Below are positions 34,204-43,664 of a stretch of 64,000 nucleotides of DNA, in pieces. The stretch is from contig JAHJQI010000077.1 in the NCBI GenBank assembly GCA_018819265.1, forward strand, positions 59,740 to 123,739, given 5' to 3'. Origin of the DNA: Alphaproteobacteria bacterium. Lineage in GTDB: Bacteria; Pseudomonadota; Alphaproteobacteria; Rhizobiales; Hyphomicrobiaceae. A program made the translations under genes and the position numbers. The first letter of the stretch is position 1. The number at the start of each line of letters is the position of its first letter. Below the pieces are notes generated by a model. That model was not told where the DNA came from. It did no database searches and saw nothing but the letters and a program-made list of their open reading frames with translations.

Positions 34204-34549
34204 CGGGTTATCCTCGCTGTCTTTTGCTGCCGCACGCGCCGCGAATTCAAGCAGGAAATGAGCGGTGCGGGTTCCGCTTTGCTCGCCCAACTCGGCTCGC
34301 TTCACGCGGTCCGACAACGGAACGGTTGAAGTATGAGAAGGCATAGCGATACAAAAGTTTACCAGCTCACGCCGACCAACGCGCTTAGCGCGGCCGCCGA
34401 GGCTTCGCAGGAGAACCCCTGCAAGGAAGAAAAGTTCCTCCGTCAGCCCCGGATAATCAGTTGCCGAATTCCAAGTGTCCTGCGGAAAATTGGAGCGGAC
34501 ATCTCGACGGCGACGTCGCGTACGGCCTTTGGAATCGCATCAGCAGACT

Positions 34550-34623
34550 TGGAGCGGGTGAAGGGAATCGAACCCTCGTCGTGAGCTTGGGAAGCTCCTG
34601 CTCTACCATTGAGCTACACCCGC
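34550..34623 (-). tRNA. tRNA-Gly (anticodon CCC)
   Basis: On the minus strand the gene starts GCGGGTGTAGCTCAATGGTA and ends with the acceptor complement CACCCGC, then T and an encoded CCA. The cloverleaf is complete: acceptor GCGGGTG/CACCCGC, D arm GCTC/GAGC, anticodon loop TTCCCAA (anticodon CCC), T arm GAGGG-TTCGATT-CCCTT. One pair of the anticodon stem (27-43) is a G-A mismatch. The sequence closely matches E. coli tRNA-Gly(CCC). A paired hairpin repeat begins 24 bases upstream of its 5' end. Confidence 0.95.
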
Positions 34624-34646
34624 GTAACGTCATGTCCGGCGGCGGA

Positions 34647-34951
34647 AACTACCCGCTTTCAGAAGTTCGTGAGTCATTCGCGGCAACCACCTTGACGAAC
34701 TTCTGAAAGCAGAGGGTACTAGTAGAATATTGATTCTAGTACCGCTTTTCGATCAGAAGTCCCTGAAAGCGGTTGACTGATACGACACAGGGACTGCTGA
34801 TCGGCGGTACTAGCGCATCATCCGACCATACGCGATCGCTTTTCGCGCTTCGATGGTCGAATAGAGATGCTCCAGCATTATGATTCTAGAGCAACTTCAT
34901 CCGATCCGGGAATCGCCTTCGGCGATGCCGTCAGATCGGATGTTGCTCTAG
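34647..34951. repeat. Composite paired hairpin locus: class A pair followed by class B pair
   Basis: Four successive hairpins: class A at about 34647-34722 and 34736-34813, class B at about 34811-34875 and 34886-34951. Class A arms are GCTTTCAGAAGTTCGT and CTAGTACCGC with complements. Class B arms are CTAGAGCAACTTCATCCGATC and its near complement. Spacers contain AGAATATTGATT and CATTATGATT. The last hairpin contains the stop codon of the small minus-strand gene ending at 34931. It is the only locus where both size classes are joined. Confidence 0.85.
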
Positions 34952-35182
34952 CATACGCCCGGAATGCGCGGAAGTAGCCTTTCGCGACGGGTTCACCCTG
35001 GCCGTAAACGCCCCATTCACTACCTCATAAAGGCATTGTGAGTACGCAGCCGCGCCCGGGCGTGGTAGCAATTTCGCCGGCAGACCCGATTTGGCACCCT
35101 CATTGCCGCGACCGATGGGCGCGGCGATAATGGCGAGCCCGGCCGCAGCGACCATAAGTGGGACGAAGAACACCTTGAGCAT
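34931..35182 (-). CDS. Possible small exported protein
   Basis: This 83-residue frame starts at an ATG at 35182, with GGGGAGGG about 12 bases upstream. It opens with a convincing signal peptide (MLKVFFVPLMVAAAGLAIIA), then a short basic mature part with one Cys. The last residues (MLEQHPI) and the stop are read from the terminal hairpin of the adjacent repeat, so the original C-terminus may have been replaced. It overlaps the proposed TTG start of the divergent radical SAM gene by eight bases, which lowers confidence in one of the two starts. No family is recognised. Confidence 0.45.
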   Translation of the reverse strand: MLKVFFVPLMVAAAGLAIIAAPIGRGNEGAKSGLPAKLLPRPGAAAYSQCLYEVVNGAFTARVNPSRKATSAHSGRMLEQHPI

Positions 35183-36161
35183 CAACACAGCAGCCCTCCC
35201 CGAGGCGGAGATTCCCGCCCCTGCAAAATTCACCGATCCCGATTGGACAGCCAAGGGCGAGCAACGGGCCAAGGTCTGGCTGACCAGGCTTGAAACGCTG
35301 TGGATCAACACCGGCACGCTTTGCAACATCGAATGCAAGAACTGCTACATCCTCTCCAGTCCGAAGAATGACGCGCTCGTCTATATCTCGGCGCTCGAGG
35401 CCGCACGCTTTCTCGACGAAGCGGAGGCGGCCTTGACCCGCGAGATCGGCTTTACGGGCGGCGAACCCTTCCTCAACCCCGAATTCCCCGACATGCTGGA
35501 AGACGCGCTCAGTCGCGGTTTCGAAGTGCTCGTGCTGACGAACGCCATGCAGCCGATGCAGCGGCCACGCCCGAGGGAGCGGCTCCTCGACCTCAAAGAC
35601 CGATTCGCCAACAAGCTCACCATGCGCGTCAGCCTCGACCATCACACCCGCCAACTGCATGACGAGGAACGCGGCGAAGGGTCCTTCGGGAAGGCGCTGG
35701 AGGGCATATCCTGGCTCTCAGAAAACGGATTCCGGCTCGCCATCGCCGGACGCACAAGCCTCTATGAATGCGAGGACGCAGGCCGCGAAGCCTATCGTGC
35801 GCTGATCAGCGATAACGGCTGGGACGTCGACGCGGACGACGTGAAACAGCTCGTGCTGTTCCCGGAAATGACCAGCGCAGAGGAGACACCAGAGATCACG
35901 ACCGCATGCTGGGACATCCTCGACATCAGGCCGAGCGAGATGATGTGCGCGACGTCGCGGATGGTGGTGAAGCGGAGGGGGGCCGACGCCCCGGTGGTGG
36001 TGCCCTGCACGCTCTTGCCGTTCGACGAAGCGTTCGAAATGGGACCGACCCTGGCGGCTGCTGCATTGGCCGACGGCGGCATGTTCGAGCGCGGTGCGGT
36101 GAAGCTGTGCCACCGGCATTGTTCGAAGTTCTGCGTGCTCGGCGGCGGCAGCTGCTCTTGA
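35175..36161 (+). CDS. Radical SAM protein
   Basis: This 328-residue radical SAM enzyme has the 4Fe-4S motif CNIECKNC near residue 55 (after LETLWINTGTL). GFTGGEPFLNPEFPDML is the SAM-binding GGEP motif, and the TIM-barrel part follows. A second Cys cluster closes the protein (CHRHCSKFCVLGGGSC), as in SPASM-like auxiliary-cluster proteins, though shorter. The start is uncertain. I use TTG at 35175, which places the N-terminus about 20 residues before KFTDPDWTAKGEQRA. An ATG at 35130 is possible. The substrate is unknown; no precursor peptide gene was found beside it. Two tandem hairpins follow the stop. Confidence 0.85.
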   Translation: MSINTAALPEAEIPAPAKFTDPDWTAKGEQRAKVWLTRLETLWINTGTLCNIECKNCYILSSPKNDALVYISALEAARFLDEAEAALTREIGFTGGEPFLNPEFPDMLEDALSRGFEVLVLTNAMQPMQRPRPRERLLDLKDRFANKLTMRVSLDHHTRQLHDEERGEGSFGKALEGISWLSENGFRLAIAGRTSLYECEDAGREAYRALISDNGWDVDADDVKQLVLFPEMTSAEETPEITTACWDILDIRPSEMMCATSRMVVKRRGADAPVVVPCTLLPFDEAFEMGPTLAAAALADGGMFERGAVKLCHRHCSKFCVLGGGSCS

Positions 36162-36172
36162 TACTTTTTTAT

Positions 36173-36236
36173 CCAACACTGCGCAGGCGCGTGTTGGAAC
36201 TTCTTAGTTGCCCAACACCGCGCAGGCGCGTGTTGG
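36173..36236 (+). terminator. Two tandem hairpins after the radical SAM gene
   Basis: CCAACAC, then GCGC AG GCGC, then GTGTTGG occurs twice (36173-36197 and 36212-36236), differing at one base. Each forms a stable stem. The first is preceded by a T-run and the second is followed by only short T. They probably end the radical SAM transcript and arose by tandem duplication. Confidence 0.65.
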
Positions 36237-36322
36237 AGAGTGCCGCGCGAAAAATTAAGGGCACCCGCGCCAACCGCGGATGTCCTTTGCCAATCAGTGC
36301 AGGCTAGAAGATTTCACTTCGA

Positions 36323-38416
36323 TCACGCACGGGTACGATTGCGCAGGACGCGGGGGAAATCGTCGGTCGAATTCGAGTAGCGGCCGAAGTCGGAGCCGTC
36401 GTCACCGACCGTTGCAGATTGCGGATGGGCTTGCGTTTCGCCGGCAAACCAGTCCTGCTGGCGACCGGCATCCGCAGGCGCCTGCTGAACCGGTCCGGGT
36501 GCCTGCCCGTGCTGGGGAGCAGGAGCGCGAGCGTATCCGGCGGCTGCCGGATTTTGCGGGACGGCATTTTGCGGGACGGACTGGCGCCCGGTGGCGTGGG
36601 CGGGATCCTTCTGGGCGGCCACGCGCGGGGCGACGCCCGTGAACCAGGCTTCGATCAGATCGAGCTCGGTGGCCGACAACTGCAGGTTCTGGCTCTTGCA
36701 GCGGGCGATGACGAAGTTGCGGAACCGGCTGGCGAACAGGCTCGCCGAAGCGCCCTGCTCGAACCAGGGGTCGGCTTCGCTGACGACTTCGAGGATGAAG
36801 CGCGCGTCGTCCTTGCGGATCTCGACGCCGAGATCCTTTGCGCGTTCGCTGATGTTGACGAGCGTCTGGGTGCCGGTCAGCCCGTTGGCGTTGATTTCCT
36901 CGGCCATGACGTCGAACAGGACGCGGTATTCGGGCGGCGAGATCGGCGGCGCCTGACAGGCTTCGTGAATGCGCGCGATGGATTTCTGGATGGCGCTGGC
37001 GTTGCCGTCCGCGGGACGGGTCGCGGGGACCTGGGCCGCCGAAGCCTGGGGCGCGGCGATCTGGGCGGCGCGAGCCGGGGGTGATGCCGGCTCGCGCGGC
37101 ACGCCAGGCTGCTGGGGACGCTCGGCTGCCGGTGCTGCCTGCCGCGACGGGCCGGGCTCCTGATATGAGATCTGCTGCTGATGGGGCTGACCAGCGCGCG
37201 CCTGTGGCGCATAGGCTTGGTCTGGCTGACGGGGTTGGGCCAAACGCGGCTGGAGCGACTGCTCGCCGGAACGCACGCCGTAGTGGCCATGCTGCGTCGG
37301 GGCCGCTGCCTCGTGATGCGGCGCTGGAGCCGAACCGCGCTGCTCGTAGCCGGTGTCGCGCTGCGCCTGTGCGGGAGCGGGTGCCGCCTGCTGCGGTAAA
37401 GGTGCCGCCTCGCGGTTGGGAACCAGAGGTTCGGGCCGGATCTCACCGAAGGTCGAGGCGAAGCGATCGACCGCTTCACGAGCGGGCTGATGCGGACGCG
37501 GTTCGCTCCTCAATTCGGCGCGAGCCGGCTGACGCGCGGTGTCCAACACATAATGCGGAGCGTGCTCGGTAACCTCGACGCCGTCTGGAAGTTCGTTGAC
37601 GAGCAGATCCCGGAAGCTGCCGGCTCCGCCCCAGGCGGTGCCGACGGTCCTTTCGTGTCCGAGCGTGCGGACGGCGCGGTCGGCGAGCACTTCCAGCAGA
37701 AGCGGCTGACTGTCGGCGCGGACGTGGCCGAGAACGTCGGCGATGATCGCCTTGCGGGCGTCCACCATGTTCTGCGGATTGGGCAGGCCCTTGCGGATTG
37801 GCTGCTCGTCGGTGACGACCTGGGGCGCGCGACCTCCCATCAACACGGCGATGAGATCTGCTTCGCGGACTTCGCCGTCGCTAATCGCGGTATAAGGCGT
37901 GGCGGTGTGATCGTTGGAATAGATGACCGTGCGGCGGGCGTGCTGGCGCAGGCGGTGCAGCACCGGCGTGAAGTCGGCATCGCCCGAGAGGATGATGAAC
38001 TCGTCGAAGTAGGTGTCATGAAGCAGGTAATCGCGCACATCCATGACCATGCGGATGTCGGCCGAATTCTTGAGCTGGGCGGTCAGCGGCGGGCAGTCGA
38101 TGACTTCGAAGCCGGCGCGCAGGTAATGATGCCGCACGAACGGGAACGAGTTCATGTCGGTCGAATTATCGTGCGTGTTGCGGCGCGGGACCGGATTGCC
38201 GTAGCAGCGGTTCATGACGATGCGCCGGGGCGTCTCCAGGACGGGGCTGTTGGTCGGCGTGATGATGCGGCCCGAGGCGATCTCGGCGAGCCACAATCCG
38301 GCATCCTTGGCGAAGCGCTTGGCGGCTTCCTCGTTCTTGCGCTTGAGCGACAGATAGATGTTGTCGTAGTCGACGAACACCGTGCTCAACAAAGATCCTT
38401 CGGACGACCGCTTCAT
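36323..38416 (-). CDS. NYN-domain nuclease-like protein with LOTUS (OST-HTH) domain
   Basis: The N-terminal part (residues 10-190) is a NYN/LabA-type PIN-like domain. STVFVDYDNIYLSLKRK holds the first acidic residues, DIRMVMDVRDYLLHD and FIILSGDADFTPVLHRLRQH complete the acidic pocket. It is followed by an OST-HTH/LOTUS-like winged helix (VRTLGHERTVGTAWGGAGSF, RDLLVNELPDGV). About 200 low-complexity residues rich in Pro, Gln, Ala and Arg come next, then a helical C-terminal domain with SISPPEYRVLFDVM-like sequence. I start at the ATG at 38416 (697 residues). NYN plus LOTUS is linked to RNA binding and cleavage. The bacterial targets are unknown. Confidence 0.88.
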   Translation of the reverse strand: MKRSSEGSLLSTVFVDYDNIYLSLKRKNEEAAKRFAKDAGLWLAEIASGRIITPTNSPVLETPRRIVMNRCYGNPVPRRNTHDNSTDMNSFPFVRHHYLRAGFEVIDCPPLTAQLKNSADIRMVMDVRDYLLHDTYFDEFIILSGDADFTPVLHRLRQHARRTVIYSNDHTATPYTAISDGEVREADLIAVLMGGRAPQVVTDEQPIRKGLPNPQNMVDARKAIIADVLGHVRADSQPLLLEVLADRAVRTLGHERTVGTAWGGAGSFRDLLVNELPDGVEVTEHAPHYVLDTARQPARAELRSEPRPHQPAREAVDRFASTFGEIRPEPLVPNREAAPLPQQAAPAPAQAQRDTGYEQRGSAPAPHHEAAAPTQHGHYGVRSGEQSLQPRLAQPRQPDQAYAPQARAGQPHQQQISYQEPGPSRQAAPAAERPQQPGVPREPASPPARAAQIAAPQASAAQVPATRPADGNASAIQKSIARIHEACQAPPISPPEYRVLFDVMAEEINANGLTGTQTLVNISERAKDLGVEIRKDDARFILEVVSEADPWFEQGASASLFASRFRNFVIARCKSQNLQLSATELDLIEAWFTGVAPRVAAQKDPAHATGRQSVPQNAVPQNPAAAGYARAPAPQHGQAPGPVQQAPADAGRQQDWFAGETQAHPQSATVGDDGSDFGRYSNSTDDFPRVLRNRTRA

Positions 38417-38904
38417 TCGTAATGCCCCCGCTCGCGCTTCACTTACGTCGAAATTCAACGAAATTCTGCCCCAGCTCACAACCCCTGAAACCCTCAGCGT
38501 CCGACGTCGGCAATCGGTCGTGCACGCCGCCGGCATCAAAACGGGGTCAAAGCCGTAAAATCCGTCAAAGGAAGTGTTGAGCGAGTCGGGCCGAGGCCAC
38601 AAGGCGGATTGGGCCACGAATGGCCGCCGAATCAGAGTTCACAACTTTCACCTTTATTATCAATGTGCTGTGGGTTGCAATTGGTGACAGGTAGCGGTGG
38701 AAAACCTCGCTGTAGCGGCCCCGGCAGCACCGCACTGAGGCAGATTTGCGAGCCTCCTCCCAAATGACGTCGCGAATCGCCCGATCCTGGCTCGAAGCCG
38801 GACGGGACGAGTTGTGCAGCAGCTCGATCACTCGTCGGCCGTTCTAAGCGGCTCTTTCGCATTTATCGGCATCACCCGAAGCCATCCTATATCTGCTTAA
38901 TTCT
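38417..38904. other. Intergenic region
   Basis: This gap of about 490 bases lies between the NYN gene and gloB, both on the minus strand. Overlapping small frames on the minus strand (38565-38862) have no ribosome site or family likeness. I see no repeat or RNA gene here. Confidence 0.5.
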
Positions 38905-39672
38905 TCACGCATTGTCCTTGCGCTTGCGGATTTCCCCGAAAACCTGCCAGTCGGCGGCGCCGTCCATGCCGAGGGACGCTTTCACGCCGGCATCGCCGGC
39001 ACGCAGGAAGGGGTTGGTGGCCAGTTCGATTGCGATCGAAGTCGGCAGCGTCGGCTGGCGCTTGGCGCGCAGGGCGTCGACTTCGGCGGCGCGCGCCTTG
39101 AGGGCCGCGTTGTCCGGCTCGATGGTGATGGCGAACCGGGCATTCGACTGGGTGTATTCGTGGCCGGCGTAGACCGTCGTATCGGGGGGCAGCCGGCGCA
39201 GCTTGCTGAGGGAGTTCCACATCATCTCATGGGTTCCCTCGAAGACGCGGCCGCAGCCCATCGCAAACAACGTGTCGCCGACGAAGGCGACCTTGGCCTC
39301 GGGAATGAAATACGCGATGTGACCGAGCGTGTGGCCGGGCGTCTCGATCACCCTTACCTCGAAATTGGCGAAGCGGAACGTGTCGCCCCCGCCGACCTGG
39401 CGATCGATGCCAGGGACTTTCGCGGCTTCGCCACGCGGGCCGATGATCTCGCAGCCGGTCTCGGCCTTGAGCGCTGCATTGCCCTCGGTGTGGTCCTGGT
39501 GGTGATGGGTCGTGAAGATATGCGTAAGCTGCCAGCCCTTTGCCGCGAGAGCTGCCTTGATGGCGGCGACCTCGGGAGCGTCGATCGAGGCCGTCATGCC
39601 GGTTTCGGTGTCGTGAACGAGCACGCCGTAATTGTCGCTGCGGGCGGGAAACTGGTGGAATTCCAGGGTCAT
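38905..39672 (-). CDS. gloB: Hydroxyacylglutathione hydrolase (glyoxalase II)
   Basis: GloB hydrolyses S-lactoylglutathione to glutathione and D-lactate in methylglyoxal detoxification. The 255-residue metallo-beta-lactamase-fold protein has the binuclear metal motif THHHQDHTEGN, then ETPGHTLGHIAYF and FVGDTLFAMGCGRVFEGTHE, and YAGHEYTQSNARFAITIEPD near residue 175. The C-terminal substrate domain ends with a family-typical NPFLRAGDAGVKAS stretch. The ATG at 39672 follows AAGGAGG. A methyltransferase gene is divergent across a region holding a class B paired hairpin, a common neighbour pair in this order. Confidence 0.96.
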   Translation of the reverse strand: MTLEFHQFPARSDNYGVLVHDTETGMTASIDAPEVAAIKAALAAKGWQLTHIFTTHHHQDHTEGNAALKAETGCEIIGPRGEAAKVPGIDRQVGGGDTFRFANFEVRVIETPGHTLGHIAYFIPEAKVAFVGDTLFAMGCGRVFEGTHEMMWNSLSKLRRLPPDTTVYAGHEYTQSNARFAITIEPDNAALKARAAEVDALRAKRQPTLPTSIAIELATNPFLRAGDAGVKASLGMDGAADWQVFGEIRKRKDNA

Positions 39673-39894
39673 GGCGTCCTCCTTTTCGGGAATATCGGTT
39701 GGCAACGATGTCGCATGGCTGCCGGGTTGGCCTCTCGTGGCCCGGCTTTGAGGTTGGCCGAGTTTGAATTCCATCTCGCGAGCGAGCGTCGAATCAAAAG
39801 GGACACTCGAGTCACAGTTGCGCTAGTGTGATTCGGATCGATAGGTTCGGTCAAATGGTTGCGTCCACCAACGGCGGCCTTCTTAATAATGGCA

Positions 39895-40040
39895 CCAGAG
39901 CAACATCCGATCTGACGAAATCGCCGATGCGATTTCTTGAATCGGATGACGTTCCTCTGGAATCATACTTCTAGAGCACTTTTATCCAACTATCCGATCG
40001 CCAAGAGCAACCAATGGCGTCTGCGCGGACGCTGCTCTGG
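39895..40040. repeat. Paired hairpin element, class B
   Basis: Hairpins at 39895-39960 (66 nt, arms CCAGAGCAACATCCGATCTGA with a near complement) and 39971-40040 (70 nt, starting CTAGAGCACTTTTATCC and ending GCTGCTCTGG), joined by AATCATACTT. It lies in the divergent gap between gloB and the methyltransferase gene, so it cannot be a simple 3' end terminator. Confidence 0.82.
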
Positions 40041-40176
40041 CGCATCGCTCCTCAAGGCGCCCGGTGCAGACAATACCGCGTTGACTTGCACATAAGGCCT
40101 GGGGCCGCGAAGATCACCCCCCGCTAAGGAACCGCTGTTCCCCAGATTGCCCGCAATCTGAAATGTCAGGACGACC

Positions 40177-40962
40177 ATGCACAACGATGTGGCCGAGCTT
40201 CGAGACTTTTACGCCAGCCGACTCGGCGCCGTCGTACGGCGCCTGGTGGCGAGCCGTATCCAGTCGCGCTGGCGCAGGATTCCCGGCGGCGTGCTGATGG
40301 GGCTCGGGTATGCGGTGCCGTATCTTGGGGCCTATCGCACGCAGGCGGTCCGCTGCGGGGCCTTGATGCCCTCACGGCAGGGTGCGTTGGTGTGGCCGCG
40401 CGAAGGGCCAAAGCACACGGTGCTGATCGACGACGAACATCTGCCGCTGCCCGACAATTCGGTCGACCGGATGCTGGTGGTGCATGGTCTTGAGACAGCC
40501 GAGCGGGTGCAACCGGTGCTGCGCGAAATATGGCGGACACTGACCCCCGAAGGCCGGCTGCTGATGGTCGTTCCAAACCGACGCGGAATTTGGGCGCGTA
40601 CCGACCGGACGCCGTTCGGCTACGGCAGGCCCTACAGCCGGACCCAGCTCGAGGGGATGTTGCGCGACGCGATGTTCGAACCCATCGAGTGGGCCGAAGC
40701 GCTCTATGCGCCGCCTTTCAGCCGCGACATGCTGCTGCGCTCGGCGGTGGCCTGGGAGCGGATCGGGGCGCGCGTGATGCCGGGTTTCGCCGGCGTCATC
40801 ATCGTCGAAGCGGCAAAGGAACTCGTCGCTCCGATTCCCAAGCCGAAAAAGTCGCTGGTGCTGCCGGAGATCATCCGCGCCAACCCGGTCGGGATACCGC
40901 GGCCGGCGACGCGCCAGCAGCGGGATCGGCCGGTGGGCGGCAATATCAGTGGCGAGGCTTAA
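40177..40962 (+). CDS. Class I SAM-dependent methyltransferase
   Basis: This 261-residue protein has a methyltransferase-11-like core. HLPLPDNSVDRMLVVHGLET is the post-motif II region, and LREIWRTLTPEGRLLMVVPN is motif III with the TPEG turn. The first glycine motif is replaced by MGLGYAVPYLGAY, typical of this rhizobial subgroup. A Lys/Pro-rich C-terminal tail follows. It is divergent from gloB and its last codons overlap the end of folC on the other strand by four bases. The substrate is unknown. The frequent linkage to gloB suggests detoxification or envelope modification, but this is not demonstrable here. Confidence 0.85.
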   Translation: MHNDVAELRDFYASRLGAVVRRLVASRIQSRWRRIPGGVLMGLGYAVPYLGAYRTQAVRCGALMPSRQGALVWPREGPKHTVLIDDEHLPLPDNSVDRMLVVHGLETAERVQPVLREIWRTLTPEGRLLMVVPNRRGIWARTDRTPFGYGRPYSRTQLEGMLRDAMFEPIEWAEALYAPPFSRDMLLRSAVAWERIGARVMPGFAGVIIVEAAKELVAPIPKPKKSLVLPEIIRANPVGIPRPATRQQRDRPVGGNISGEA

Positions 40963-42302
40963 TTCGGCTGTGCCTCGACACCGGCCTGCAGCGCCAAAAC
41001 GTGGCCAGCAAGGTACAGCGACCCGCAGATCAGCACGCGCTTGGGCCCGGCATGCTGGCGCTCGATCGCCACCAAAGCAGCTTCCACAGAGACAGCCGCA
41101 TCGGCCTTGATACCGAGCGCTGTCGCCGCCGTGACGATCGCTGCAGGTTGCAACGGCGCTTCGTGCGCGCCGGGGATGGGGACGGCGTGCACCGAGCGTG
41201 CCAGCCCCTCAAAGCGTGCGAGGAAGCCGTCGACGTCCTTCAACCCCATCATGCCGACAATGAGGAACAGCGGGCGCGGGCTGCGCTCTTCGAGATCGGC
41301 GGCGGTCTGCGCCAGGACTTCGGCGGCAGCCGGGTTATGGCCGCCGTCGAGCCAGAGTTCGCTGCCTAACGACAGGATGTCGAAAAGCGGCCCGGCGGCA
41401 AGGCGCTGCATGCGGGCTGGCCATTCAGCCCCGACCAAGCCTTTCTCCAGCGCGTGCTCGTCGATGCGGAAGGTGTCGGAAAGCTGCATTGCGGCCACGA
41501 CAGCGGTGCCGCCATTGACGATCTGGTGTGGGCCGACAAGGCCCGGCATCGGCAGGTCGACGACTTGTTCGGCGCGCTGCACGACAAGGCGCCCGTTCTG
41601 TTCGTAGGCGTCGAAATCCCGGCCCCAGAGCTGGAGCGGCACGCCGAGCCGCCGCACGGCCGCTTCGATGACTTCGATGGCTTCGTCGGGCTGGCGCGAT
41701 ATGATCGCAGGCACGCCCGCTTTCAGAATTCCGGCCTTTTCGCCGGCGATCTCAGCCAGCGTGCCGCCCAGCTTGTCGGCATGGTCGATCGAGATCGGGG
41801 TAATCACGGAAAGTGCCGGCCGCGGGACGACATTGGTGGCATCGAGGCGACCGCCGAGACCGACCTCGAGCAGGAGGAAGTCGGCTGGCGTCTCGGCAAA
41901 TGCAAGAAACGCAGCGGCAGTCGTAATTTCGAACTGGGTAATGTCGTCGCCGTCGTTGACAGCCTGGGTACGGACGAGGACATCGACCAGGGCGTCCTCG
42001 CCGATCGGGCGGGCGGTGCCGTCCGGGCCGGCCAGCATGATGCGTTCGTGAAAACGCACCAGATGCGGCGAAGTATAGACGTGCACGCGGGCGCCGGCGG
42101 CCTCGAGAATGGCGCGCAGGAAGGCGGTGGTTGATCCCTTGCCGTTGGTGCCAGCGATATGTACGACCGGCGGCAGGCGCTTATGGGGATCGCCCAGCTT
42201 GCCGAGCAGGCGCTCGATGCGCCCCAGTGACAAGTCGATCAGCTTCGGGTGCAAATTCTTCAACTCGGTGAGGAGTTGGCTGCTGGTAGGCTTGGTCCGC
42301 AT
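40959..42302 (-). CDS. folC: Bifunctional folylpolyglutamate/dihydrofolate synthase
   Basis: FolC adds glutamate to dihydropteroate and folates. The 447-residue product has the Mur-ligase-type ATP loop AGTNGKGSTTAFLRAILEAA and a DFLLLEVGLGGRLDATNVV motif. It also has ITPISIDHADKLGGTLAEIA and, in the C-terminal domain, ELWLDGGHNPAAAEVLAQT. I start at the ATG at 42302 by comparison with the family; upstream codons are open but unlikely. It follows accD on the same strand, the order expected in alphaproteobacteria. Confidence 0.94.
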   Translation of the reverse strand: MRTKPTSSQLLTELKNLHPKLIDLSLGRIERLLGKLGDPHKRLPPVVHIAGTNGKGSTTAFLRAILEAAGARVHVYTSPHLVRFHERIMLAGPDGTARPIGEDALVDVLVRTQAVNDGDDITQFEITTAAAFLAFAETPADFLLLEVGLGGRLDATNVVPRPALSVITPISIDHADKLGGTLAEIAGEKAGILKAGVPAIISRQPDEAIEVIEAAVRRLGVPLQLWGRDFDAYEQNGRLVVQRAEQVVDLPMPGLVGPHQIVNGGTAVVAAMQLSDTFRIDEHALEKGLVGAEWPARMQRLAAGPLFDILSLGSELWLDGGHNPAAAEVLAQTAADLEERSPRPLFLIVGMMGLKDVDGFLARFEGLARSVHAVPIPGAHEAPLQPAAIVTAATALGIKADAAVSVEAALVAIERQHAGPKRVLICGSLYLAGHVLALQAGVEAQPN

Positions 42303-42425
42303 CTCAGGTCCGCGTCTGTGAAACTTGAGGCTGCATTCTGGGTGAAGCGATGACACCTGTCACCCAATTCCGGTTCTGCCTTCCAGTAGAGCCCATCTAT
42401 TTTGCGGCTCAGCGGCAATGCCGTT

Positions 42426-43565
42426 CTAAGTCTTGCTGGTGGTAGGGGGCGGATCCTTCGATGGCAGCGTTTCGGGTGGTGGCGATGCCTTCAATGCCTT
42501 GTCCTTGCCCGCTGCCACCTGATCGACCTTGACCGAACTCGGAGCGGGCGGCTTGTCCTTCGCCGCGCCATTGCCGGACTGCGTTGGTTCCTTCGCCGAT
42601 ACACCCGCGGCCGGTTTTACAACAGCGTGCGGGGAGCCATTGAGCTTGGCGGCCTCCACCGTCGGCGACTTCGCCGCTGCCGAAGCGACCGGCTTCTCCA
42701 CTGCCGCCGCCTTGCGACCACCCGACAGCACGCGGCACAGCCGCGACAGCGTCTCGCGCAGCTTATGGCGATGGACGACCATGTCGACCATGCCGTGCTC
42801 GACGAGATATTCGGAGCGCTGGAAGCCTTCGGGCAACTGCTCGCGGATGGTCTGCTGGATGACGCGCGGTCCAGCAAAGCAGATGAGCGCGCCGGGCTCG
42901 GCGATGTGGATGTCGCCAAGCATGGCATAAGACGCCGTCACGCCGCCGCTGGTCGGGTTGGTCAACACGACGATATAGGGGAGCTTGGCTTCGCGCAGGC
43001 GCTGCACGGCGATTGTCGTGCGCGGCATCTGCATCAGCGAAAGGATGCCCTCCTGCATGCGCGCGCCACCTGAAGCAGCAAACAGGATGAACGGCGATTT
43101 CTTCTCAACGGCGCGCAACATGCCGGCGATGATGGCTTCACCCGCCGCCATGCCGAGCGACCCGGCCATGAAGCGGAAGTCCTGGACCGCGGCGAGGCAG
43201 GGCTGACCGTCGAGTGCGCCTTCGCCGACGAGGACGGCATCATCCATCTCGGTGTTGGTCTTGGCTTCGCGCAGGCGCTCGGTGTAGCGGCGGCCGTCGC
43301 GGAACTTCAGCGGGTCGACGGCAACGCCGGGAACCTGGACGGCTTCAAAGGCGGCATCGTCGAACAGTGCGCTCAAGCGCTCCTTCGCACTCATGCGCTC
43401 GTGATAGTCGGAGCCCGGGAAAACGAACTGATTGGCTTCCAGATCCTTGTGGAAGACCATCTGGCCGCTGATCGGACAAGTGCGCCAAAGATTGTCTGGA
43501 ACCTCACGCTTGGTGGTGAGAAATCCACGGATCTTCGGACGTACGAAGTTGTTGATCCAGTTCAC
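42426..43565 (-). CDS. accD: Acetyl-CoA carboxylase carboxyltransferase beta subunit
   Basis: AccD and AccA form the carboxyltransferase that transfers carboxyl from biotin to acetyl-CoA. The 379-residue product has the core motifs [20 protein letters not shown], then [20 protein letters not shown] and [20 protein letters not shown]. The N-terminal zinc ribbon is degenerate: only one of four Cys remains ([16 protein letters not shown], then [12 protein letters not shown]), a state normal for this order. The last 90 residues after [11 protein letters not shown] form an extra Ala/Pro/Lys-rich, probably disordered tail. Neighbours are trpA upstream and folC downstream. Confidence 0.96.
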   Translation of the reverse strand: MNWINNFVRPKIRGFLTTKREVPDNLWRTCPISGQMVFHKDLEANQFVFPGSDYHERMSAKERLSALFDDAAFEAVQVPGVAVDPLKFRDGRRYTERLREAKTNTEMDDAVLVGEGALDGQPCLAAVQDFRFMAGSLGMAAGEAIIAGMLRAVEKKSPFILFAASGGARMQEGILSLMQMPRTTIAVQRLREAKLPYIVVLTNPTSGGVTASYAMLGDIHIAEPGALICFAGPRVIQQTIREQLPEGFQRSEYLVEHGMVDMVVHRHKLRETLSRLCRVLSGGRKAAAVEKPVASAAAKSPTVEAAKLNGSPHAVVKPAAGVSAKEPTQSGNGAAKDKPPAPSSVKVDQVAAGKDKALKASPPPETLPSKDPPPTTSKT

Positions 43566-43664
43566 GCTGTCACGCCCCTGTCGCGGGGCGCCTCATTGGT
43601 TGACGTTACAATCAAGCTTAGCACGACTTACTCTCCGGAATCGTGCGAAACGCCAAGTGAGCGC

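Noticed and set aside
34333..34584. Plus-strand frame of 83 codons ending ...ERVKGIEPSS
   Set aside because: It reads antisense through the tRNA-Gly(CCC) gene; the C-terminal motif is the well-known artefact of translating this tRNA backwards.
43470..43510. Loss of three of four zinc-ribbon Cys in AccD
   Set aside because: It looked like a missing functional element, but rhizobial AccD proteins normally lack this zinc ribbon, so it is not novel.
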